From Pseudonocardiales bacterium (GTDB lineage: Bacteria; Actinomycetota; Actinomycetes; Mycobacteriales; Pseudonocardiaceae), in assembly GCA_013695005.1 (NCBI GenBank), contig JACDBJ010000276.1:1-9791 (forward strand): 9,791 nt of DNA, in the 5' to 3' direction. The notes under the pieces were generated by a model that did not search any database, was not told where the DNA came from, and saw nothing but the letters and a program-made list of their open reading frames with translations. How positions within the stretch are numbered: the stretch's first letter is position 1; the number at the start of each line of letters is the position of its first letter. This document shows positions 5,128 to 9,791 of this stretch, one piece after another. Both the position numbers and the translations under genes were made by a program.

Positions 5128-7499
5128 TCCCGCAGCAGATCTTCGCCGTCGAGCCGTGGGCCGTTCGGGAGAACGAGCTGAACCTCGGCTCCCTCGGACA
5201 CACGGAGTCGGTGTTCGCCCTGGCCAACGGGCACGTCGGGATGCGCGGCAACCTCGACGAGGGTGACCCACACGTGCTCCCCGGCAGTTACCTCAACTCG
5301 TTCTACGAGCTGCGGCCGTTGCCCTACGCGGAGGCCGGCTACGGCTACCCGGAGTCCGGCCAGACGATCGTCAACGTGACCAACGGCAAACTCATCCGGC
5401 TGCTGGTGGACGACGAGCCGTTCGACGTGCGCTACGGCGAGCTTCGCTCGCACCAGCGGGTGCTCGACCTTCGGGCAGGCATCCTCACCCGCTCGTTGGA
5501 ATGGGTCTCCCCCGCCGGCCAGGCGGTGCGGGTGCGCTCGCAGCGGCTGGTGTCGCTGGCCCAACGCGCGGTGGCGGCGATCAACTACGAGGTCGAGGCC
5601 GTCGACCAGCCGGTGCTGCTGGTCCTGCAGTCCGAGCTGTTCGCCAACGAGCAGCTGCCCGACACCGAGGACGACCCGCGGGTGGCCGCTGCACTCGCCG
5701 AGCCGCTGGTCGCGGCGCAGCATGGGCACAACGCGACCGGCGCGACGCTGCTGCACAGCACGCGGCAGTCCGGGCTTCGGATGGCCGCGACGATGGACCA
5801 CCACGTGCAGGGGCCGTCCCGGACGGAGTACCACTCCTCGTCCACCGAGGACGTCGCCAGGACGACCGTCATCTGCCGGCTGGAGCCGGGCCAGCGGCTG
5901 CAGGTGGTGAAGTACCTCGCCTACGGCTGGTCGTCGCGGCGGTCGTTCCCTGCGCTGGCCGACCAGGTCCGGGCGGCGCTCTCGGCGGCCCGCTACACCG
6001 GCTGGGACGGGTTGGCCAGTGAGCAGCGCCGCTACCTCGACGACTTCTGGGAGACCGCCGACGTCGAGGTGCACGGCAGCCCGCAGATCCAGCAGGCGGT
6101 TCGGTTCGCGCTGTTCCACGTGCTGCAGGCGGGTGCGCGGGCCGAGCGGAGGGCGATCGCGGCGAAGGGCCTCACCGGCCCGGGCTATGACGGCCACACC
6201 TTCTGGGACACCGAGACGTTCGTGCTGCCGCTGCTGAGCCACACGGCTCCCGATGCGGCGGCGGACGCGCTGCGCTGGCGGCAGATGATCTTGCCGACGG
6301 CGATCGAGCGGGCCGAACAGCTGGGCCTGTCCGGCGCGGCGTTTCCGTGGCGCACCATCCGTGGCGAGGAGTGCTCTGGGTACTGGCCGGCCGGTACCGC
6401 GGCGTTTCACGTCAACGCAGACATCGCCGACGCGGCGATCCGCCACGTGACGGCGACCGGCGACCTCGACTTCGAGCGCGACGTCGCGCTGGAGCTGCTG
6501 GTGCAGACCGCACGGCTGTGGCGCTCGCTCGGCCATCACGACCTGAACGGCCACTTCCGGATAGACGGCGTGACCGGCCCGGATGAGTACAGCGCGATCG
6601 CCGACAACAACGTCTACACGAACCTGATGGCGCAGCGGAACCTCCAGGGCGCGGCGGCTGCCGTGCAGCGCCACCCCGACCAGGCGGCGGGGCTCGGCGT
6701 CGACGCGGAGGAGGCTGCGTCCTGGCGCGACGCCGCAGCCGAGATGATCATGCCCTTCGACGAGAAGCTCGGGGTCCACCCGCAGGCCGAGGCCTTCACC
6801 GAGCACGCGGTCTGGGACTTCGCCGGCACGCCTGCGGACAAGTACCCGCTGCTGCTGCACTACCCGTACTTCGACCTGTACCGCAAGCAGGTGGTCAAGC
6901 AGGCCGACCTCGTGCTCGCCATGCAGCTGTGTACCGAGGCGTTCACCCCCGAGCAGAAGGCCCGGAACTTCGCCTACTACGAGCGGGTCACTGTCCGGGA
7001 CTCGTCGCTGTCGGCCGCCACCCAGGCGGTGCTCGCCGCGGAGACCGGCCATCTCGAGCTGGCCTACGACTACCTGGCCGAGACCGCCCAGCTCGATCTC
7101 GCCGACCTGGCCGGCAACACCTCGCAGGGTGTGCACATCGCGGCGCAGGCCGGCGCCTGGTCGGCACTGGTGGCCGGGTTCGGCGGTATGCGCCACCTCA
7201 ACGACGGGACGTTGGCCTTCGCGCCACGGCTGCCGGGCGCCCTGAACCGCATCGCCTTCCGGCTGCGGTGGCGTGGTCAGCGACTGCAGGTGCGTATCAG
7301 CCGGGACCACGTTGCGTACGAGCTGCTGGAGGGCACCGAGCTGGAGCTGATGCATCACGGTGAGCCCATCACCGTCACCGCGGGTGCGCCGTCCAGACAT
7401 CCGATGCCACCGGCACGACCGCCTCAGCAGATCAGCCAGCCGCCCGGGCGGGAGCCGCTTGCCCGGCGGCTGCGCGCCGAGGCCGCCGACCCCGAGTGA
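5124..7499 (+). CDS. Glycoside hydrolase family 65 enzyme (disaccharide phosphorylase or hydrolase)
   Basis: A 791-residue GH65 protein. The family contains trehalose, maltose, kojibiose and nigerose phosphorylases as well as trehalases. The N-terminal beta-sandwich starts with NELNLGSLGHTESVFALANGHVGMRGNLDEG, the typical first block. The (alpha/alpha)6 barrel carries YDGHTFWDTETFVLPLL (around 356-372) and GAAFPWRTIRGEECSGYWPAGTAAFHVNADIA. It also has DGVTGPDEYSAIADNNVYTN, where E488 of GPDEY is the expected general acid. VRDSSLSAATQAV (624-636) occupies the position that binds phosphate in phosphorylases (HDSSLS in well-studied ones). The R-for-H change leaves phosphorylase versus hydrolase open. 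The beta-phosphoglucomutase-like gene immediately upstream favours inverting phosphorolysis releasing beta-glucose 1-phosphate. There is no signal peptide. A Pro/Arg-rich tail of about 40 residues follows the C-terminal beta domain. The GTG start overlaps the previous stop by 4 nt. The natural substrate cannot be read from sequence; trehalose or maltose are most likely. Confidence 0.9.
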   Translation: MIPQQIFAVEPWAVRENELNLGSLGHTESVFALANGHVGMRGNLDEGDPHVLPGSYLNSFYELRPLPYAEAGYGYPESGQTIVNVTNGKLIRLLVDDEPFDVRYGELRSHQRVLDLRAGILTRSLEWVSPAGQAVRVRSQRLVSLAQRAVAAINYEVEAVDQPVLLVLQSELFANEQLPDTEDDPRVAAALAEPLVAAQHGHNATGATLLHSTRQSGLRMAATMDHHVQGPSRTEYHSSSTEDVARTTVICRLEPGQRLQVVKYLAYGWSSRRSFPALADQVRAALSAARYTGWDGLASEQRRYLDDFWETADVEVHGSPQIQQAVRFALFHVLQAGARAERRAIAAKGLTGPGYDGHTFWDTETFVLPLLSHTAPDAAADALRWRQMILPTAIERAEQLGLSGAAFPWRTIRGEECSGYWPAGTAAFHVNADIADAAIRHVTATGDLDFERDVALELLVQTARLWRSLGHHDLNGHFRIDGVTGPDEYSAIADNNVYTNLMAQRNLQGAAAAVQRHPDQAAGLGVDAEEAASWRDAAAEMIMPFDEKLGVHPQAEAFTEHAVWDFAGTPADKYPLLLHYPYFDLYRKQVVKQADLVLAMQLCTEAFTPEQKARNFAYYERVTVRDSSLSAATQAVLAAETGHLELAYDYLAETAQLDLADLAGNTSQGVHIAAQAGAWSALVAGFGGMRHLNDGTLAFAPRLPGALNRIAFRLRWRGQRLQVRISRDHVAYELLEGTELELMHHGEPITVTAGAPSRHPMPPARPPQQISQPPGREPLARRLRAEAADPE

Positions 7500-7503
7500 G
7501 CGC

Positions 7504-7578
7504 TTAGCTCTCGGTGATATGGAACAGGTCGGCCACCCCCGTCACCTCGAGCTGCTCACGCAGGGCGGCGGCCGGTGA
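7504..7578 (-). pseudogene. Possible C-terminal remnant of a STAS-domain (anti-sigma antagonist) gene
   Basis: On the minus strand, in a different frame from the neighbouring TIGR03086 gene, 24 residues beginning SPAAALREQ and continuing LEVTGVADLFHITES end at TAA (7504-7506). This matches the last helix and strand of STAS domains, where S/P-x-x-R-x-x-LxxTGLxxLF followed by a short beta strand is the norm. Nothing of the rest of the domain, including the phospho-acceptor serine region, is visible upstream, because that DNA encodes the end of the TIGR03086 protein. It looks like the tail of a deleted gene to which the TIGR03086 gene was joined. A chance match is possible given the short length. 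Confidence 0.45.
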
Positions 7579-8128
7579 GGCCGAGGATGCGGTGCAGCAG
7601 CGGCGCATCGGCGGGGACGGGAACCTCGGGGCCGTAGATCCCCATCTCCCGGCCCATGTCGGCGGTGGCCTCGACCTCGCGGTGGACGTAGTCCAGGATG
7701 TCGTCGTCCCACGCCGCCTGCTGGCCCGTGCCGCGGGCGAGGTCCCATCCGTGCACCAGCGTCTCGCCGAGGACCATCCCGCCGACCAACGGCGCCGGCA
7801 TCTCGGTCGGGCCGCCCATGTGGGTCGTGCCCTGCCACGCCTGCGGCACGCTCCACGCCGCGGCTATCCGCTCGAGCTGCGCGACGAGATCCCCGACCCA
7901 GTCGCCCTGGGTCAGGTCGAGGTCCGACTCGGCCTCGGCCGGCGGCGGTACGGCCACCTTGCGAGCGGCGCCTTCCAATGACGGGCCCCAGAACAGCAGG
8001 TGGTGGACCAACCTGCGCACGTCGAACTCGGCACAGGGCGTCGGCGCGTCGAGCTGGTCGGGCTTGATGTTGCGCACGATCTGCACGACTGGCGCGATCG
8101 CCCGCCCGATCAACTGATCTCCGGACAT
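7556..8128 (-). CDS. TIGR03086-family metal-binding protein (DinB / maleylpyruvate isomerase-like)
   Basis: A 190-residue protein of the TIGR03086 group, related to the DinB-like N-terminal domain of mycothiol-dependent maleylpyruvate isomerase. These are four-helix-bundle proteins expected to bind a divalent metal and perhaps use mycothiol, but the reaction of this subgroup is unknown. TPCAEFDVRRLVHHLLFWG (30-48) is the family signature, with H43 as the first likely metal ligand. GETLVHGWDLARGTGQ (121-136) gives the ExxxH pair (E122, H126) corresponding to the other two ligands. The end, LHRILGLTGRRPA, is close to the usual LxLTGRDP-type terminus, so the gene is nearly or fully complete. Its last codons overlap a STAS-like reading frame. 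No RBS is seen; TACCGT 6 nt before the ATG points to a leaderless mRNA. It is divergent from the AraC-type gene, with 61 bases between them. Confidence 0.85.
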   Translation of the reverse strand: MSGDQLIGRAIAPVVQIVRNIKPDQLDAPTPCAEFDVRRLVHHLLFWGPSLEGAARKVAVPPPAEAESDLDLTQGDWVGDLVAQLERIAAAWSVPQAWQGTTHMGGPTEMPAPLVGGMVLGETLVHGWDLARGTGQQAAWDDDILDYVHREVEATADMGREMGIYGPEVPVPADAPLLHRILGLTGRRPA

Positions 8129-8134
8129 GGCACC

Positions 8135-8140
8135 ACGGTA
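8135..8140 (-). promoter_or_regulatory. Putative leaderless -10 element of the TIGR03086 gene
   Basis: TACCGT on the minus strand, six bases (GGTGCC) and then ATG. This is the same hexamer and the same spacing as in front of the YjbR-like gene. No Shine-Dalgarno sequence is present. Confidence 0.45.
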
Positions 8141-8177
8141 GGTACGGCGCCGCCCGGTGTCTTGAACAAAGGCGACA

Positions 8178-8183
8178 TACCCT
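8178..8183 (+). promoter_or_regulatory. Putative leaderless -10 element of the AraC-type gene
   Basis: TACCCT (TANNNT class) stands six bases before the GTG at 8190, so transcription may begin at the start codon. There is no RBS. TTGAAC at 8162-8167 looks like a -35 box but is only 10 nt from this hexamer, too close to work with it. Confidence 0.35.
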
Positions 8184-8189
8184 CGACGC

Positions 8190-8924
8190 GTGGTCCGGGA
8201 CGATCGTGAGCTGAGCTGGGAACGCTTCCAGCAGCACGAGTTCCCGATGCCGTCGCCGGACCTCGCGCCGTACGTGGCGCGCTACTGGATCGCGAAGTGG
8301 GACTACACGCAGCGGTACCGGCAGCTGATCGTCCCGTACCCGAACGTGCACCTGTCCTTCCATCATGGCGGGGCCGAGGTGCACGGGGTGTCCAGCCGGC
8401 ACGTGTTCAAGGAGCTCGACGGCAGCGGCCGGGTGTTCGGGGTGGCGTTCCGGCCCGGCTGCTTCCGGGCCTTCCTGGGTGGGCCGGTCCGGGCGATCAC
8501 CGACCGGTGCATCCCGGCGGCGGAGGTCTTCCGCGACCTGCCCGACGAGGCCGAGGTGCACACGGTCGAGCGGATGTTGCGGGCGAACCTGCCGGCGCGA
8601 GACCCTAGGGCGCAGCTCGCCACCGAGATCGTCAACCGGATCATCGCCGAGCCGGGCATCACGCGGGTCGACGCGCTCGCCGGCCAGGTCGCCATGAGCG
8701 TGAGGCAGCTGCAGCGCCTGTTCGCCGACGAGGTGGGCGTCGGGCCGAAGTGGGTGATCAGGCGGTACCGGCTGCACGAGGTGACCGAGCGAATGGCGGC
8801 CGGCGCGCGGATCGACTGGGCCGCGCTAGCGGCCGACCTCGGCTACGCCGACCAGGCGCACTTCGTCCGCGACTTCACCACGATGTTCGGCGAGTCGCCC
8901 ACCAGGTACGCCGAGCGCTACTAG
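8190..8924 (+). CDS. AraC-family transcriptional regulator with DUF6597-like sensor domain
   Basis: A 244-residue regulator. The N-terminal half (about 18-115) begins with PDLAPYVARYWIAKWD and holds NVHLSFHHGGAEVHGV and the block VFGVAFRPGCFRAFLGGPVRAITDR (82-106). This is the layout of the small sensor domain found in many actinobacterial AraC proteins, where the ligand is unknown. The C-terminal AraC DNA-binding domain has two helix-turn-helix units. The first is around 160-190 (ALAGQVAMSVRQLQRLFADEVGVGPK), the second around 209-235 (WAALAADLGYADQAHFVRDFTTMFGESPTRY), which contains the family signature. It ends at the normal place. It is divergent from the TIGR03086 gene, which is the most likely target besides itself (inference from position). 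The GTG at 8190 gives the full family N-terminus. Confidence 0.88.
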   Translation: MVRDDRELSWERFQQHEFPMPSPDLAPYVARYWIAKWDYTQRYRQLIVPYPNVHLSFHHGGAEVHGVSSRHVFKELDGSGRVFGVAFRPGCFRAFLGGPVRAITDRCIPAAEVFRDLPDEAEVHTVERMLRANLPARDPRAQLATEIVNRIIAEPGITRVDALAGQVAMSVRQLQRLFADEVGVGPKWVIRRYRLHEVTERMAAGARIDWAALAADLGYADQAHFVRDFTTMFGESPTRYAERY

Positions 8925-8941
8925 CGCGCAGCAGGAACTTC

Positions 8942-9076
8942 GTGGCCCGCAGCCAGGCCGAGGTCACCGCCGCCTACCAGGACTGGGCGGCCGCCGCGGA
9001 CCGTTTCGGCCGGGTCGAGTCCGGACTGCCACGGATCGAGGTCGGCCCGCCCCCGTGGTTGAACCCGGGGAAGTGA
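8942..9076 (+). CDS. 44-residue hypothetical protein downstream of the AraC-type gene
   Basis: A short frame starting with GTG at 8942 and preceded by AGGA at 8933-8936 with a 5-nt spacer, an acceptable ribosome binding site 17 nt after the AraC stop. The product is hydrophilic: a helix ARSQAEVTAAYQDWAAAADRF followed by GLPRIEVGPPPWLNPGK. The helix resembles the first helix of DinB/maleylpyruvate isomerase-like proteins (AYxxxAxxFxxLV...LP), so it may be a truncated start of such a gene. It could also be a genuine small gene or an untranslated tail. I do not recognise it firmly. It ends 12 bases before the convergent DUF1801 gene. Confidence 0.35.
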   Translation: MARSQAEVTAAYQDWAAAADRFGRVESGLPRIEVGPPPWLNPGK

Positions 9077-9088
9077 CGGCCGAGCGGC

Positions 9089-9484
9089 CTAGCTCTGCTT
9101 CTTCAGCTTGCGCCAGCCGCCTGCCCGGTTGTTGGCGATGATCTGCTTGAGCATCGCGGTGAGGGCCGGCGCGTTGATCGTCTCGCCCTGGCGGACCGCC
9201 ATCGTGCGGGCCGTCTTGTTGTCGTGGCCTCCGGTGATGATGCCCTCGGGATCGGGGACGATCGCGCCGTCGTACAGGAAGACGTTGACGTGGTCCTTCG
9301 CGGCCAGCAACGCGCAGATGTTGCCTTCCAGCACGAAATACGGCTGGACGCTGCGCTTAATCGTCTCGACGACGTCCTCGTCGGCGGCGTGGACCAGGTC
9401 GCGGACCTCGCGGCAGACGGCCTGCTGCCAGTCAGGTAGGGCGTCGATGTAGGCATCGACGCGTGGGTCGGCGGTGTAGGTCAT
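9089..9484 (-). CDS. DUF1801-domain protein
   Basis: A 131-residue protein that is a single DUF1801 (YdhG-like) domain; members are small cytoplasmic proteins of unknown function. Family features are VDAYIDALPDWQQAVCREVRDLVHAA (9-34), DVVETIKRSVQPYFVLEGNICALLAAKDHVNVFLYDGA (37-74) with its central tryptophan position replaced by Q47/P48, and GHDNKTARTMAVRQGETI (86-103). The lysine-rich end WRKLKKQS completes the usual length. The start is supported by AGAGGA 5 nt before the ATG. It stands divergent from the MetE-like gene with 221 bases between them. Confidence 0.85.
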   Translation of the reverse strand: MTYTADPRVDAYIDALPDWQQAVCREVRDLVHAADEDVVETIKRSVQPYFVLEGNICALLAAKDHVNVFLYDGAIVPDPEGIITGGHDNKTARTMAVRQGETINAPALTAMLKQIIANNRAGGWRKLKKQS

Positions 9485-9489
9485 GGTGA

Positions 9490-9495
9490 TCCTCT
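9490..9495 (-). promoter_or_regulatory. Ribosome binding site of the DUF1801 gene
   Basis: AGAGGA on the minus strand, 5 nt before the ATG at 9484. This distinguishes the gene from the leaderless ones in this window. Confidence 0.7.
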
Positions 9496-9547
9496 GTCGG
9501 TCGGCGCGGGTGCCGGCCCCCTAGGCTCCCGTTCAACTTGGCCGCAC

Positions 9548-9584
9548 GGGACATCGGGCTCGTCCCTGCGGGACCAAGAATCCC
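9548..9584. repeat. Nested inverted repeats in the DUF1801/MetE-like intergenic region
   Basis: GGGAC (9548-9552), GTCCC (9562-9566) and GGGAC (9570-9574) give two alternative 5-bp stems sharing the middle arm. GGGA (9570-9573) can also pair with TCCC (9581-9584), which is followed by TTT. It lies between divergent genes, upstream of the MetE-like start by about 120 bases. It could be an operator or an RNA structure in the leader. Confidence 0.35.
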
Positions 9585-9690
9585 TTTGATCTGCTCCCGG
9601 CAAGTACGTTCCGAAGTTAGTGATCCACGCCACCTCGAGTCGAGGGAACGGCGCTGTCCGTCGCCGGACCCTGCTTAACGGAGAGCACTC

Positions 9691-9698
9691 AGGAGGAG
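9691..9698 (+). promoter_or_regulatory. Strong ribosome binding site of the MetE-like gene
   Basis: AGGAGGAG, 7 nt before the ATG at 9706; a near-perfect Shine-Dalgarno sequence. Confidence 0.8.
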
Positions 9699-9705
9699 AG
9701 AACAG

Positions 9706-9791
9706 ATGAGAGTCGGAGACCAGGAAATCCTCATCCCGACGTCCATGGTCGGTAACTACCCGAACCCACGCTGGTGGGACGCCGGCCCGGT
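9706..9791 (+). CDS. Cobalamin-independent methionine synthase (MetE-like) family protein, N-terminus
   Basis: The first 28 residues of a gene running off the window. After MRVGDQEI comes LIPTSMVGNYPNPRWWDAGP. This matches the opening of short MetE-like/UROD-type proteins, whose first barrel strand reads LPTTxVGSYPRPxW. These proteins carry a zinc-dependent methyl or alkyl transferase fold; besides methionine synthesis, members act on coenzyme M or on aromatic methoxy groups. The zinc ligands lie beyond the window, so the reaction cannot be judged. Translation should be efficient given the RBS. The divergent partner is the DUF1801 gene. Confidence 0.65.
   Translation, partial: MRVGDQEILIPTSMVGNYPNPRWWDAGP

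Noticed and set aside
4755..7400. An 881-codon open frame on the minus strand across the sugar operon
   Set aside because: It is the antisense shadow of the HAD and GH65 genes, whose motifs and codon use are convincing. Its translation is Arg/Gly/Val-rich without any family pattern.
9077..9092. GGCC-GAGC-GGCC as a bidirectional terminator between the 44-codon ORF and the DUF1801 gene
   Set aside because: The stem is only 4 bp and has no T-run on either strand.
9548..9584. A genuine DosR operator
   Set aside because: The known 20-bp palindrome has GGGAC and GTCCC four bases apart; here the gaps are 9 or 3 and the outer bases do not match.

Overview
The window looks like chromosomal DNA of a high-GC actinobacterium. 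Codons are strongly G/C-ending, GTG starts are common, several genes appear leaderless, and the gene families are typical of actinobacteria: a TIGR03086/mycothiol-dependent maleylpyruvate isomerase-like protein, a DUF899 thioredoxin-like protein, and a HAD phosphatase/GH65 pair laid out like Rv3400-Rv3401 of Mycobacterium tuberculosis. I cannot name a genus. No rRNA, tRNA, CRISPR array, complete insertion sequence or phage gene is visible.

Layout: (1) 1-452 is the C-terminal part of a secreted M23 (LytM-type) peptidase, overlapping tail to tail with a minus-strand MmcQ/YjbR-family gene (426-830). (2) 997-2370 is an FAD-linked (berberine-bridge-type) oxidase interrupted by one in-frame TAG. 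(3) 2371-2743 holds debris: a possible truncated hydratase N-terminus and, on the minus strand, the C-terminal stump of an HxlR-type regulator with its own stop and frameshift. (4) 2744-4053 is a redox pair: a DUF899 thioredoxin-like gene with a frameshifted 3' end, then an NADPH-dependent FMN reductase/flavodoxin-fold gene. (5) 4054-4377 holds nothing I recognise. (6) 4378-7499 is a tightly coupled sugar operon: a beta-phosphoglucomutase-like HAD enzyme and a GH65 disaccharide phosphorylase/hydrolase, overlapping by GTGA. (7) 7504-8128 is a minus-strand TIGR03086 gene whose 3' end runs into what looks like the tail of a STAS-domain gene. (8) 8190-8924 is a divergent AraC-type regulator, followed by a 44-codon ORF with its own ribosome binding site. 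(9) 9089-9484 is a minus-strand DUF1801 gene. (10) 9706 to the end is the start of a MetE/cobalamin-independent methionine-synthase-like gene.

The clearest functional unit is the sugar pair. If the GH65 enzyme is a phosphorylase, it would release beta-glucose 1-phosphate from an alpha-glucosyl disaccharide such as trehalose or maltose, and the HAD mutase would convert this to glucose 6-phosphate. The DUF899/flavin-reductase pair may be a second unit, and the HxlR stump divergent from it may be its former regulator.

I found no convincing new biological system. What stands out is a cluster of lesions between 1.5 and 3.4 kb, each a single-base change in an otherwise well-conserved gene, plus two gene stumps (HxlR and STAS). 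These mean either local gene decay or sequence errors; read data would decide which.
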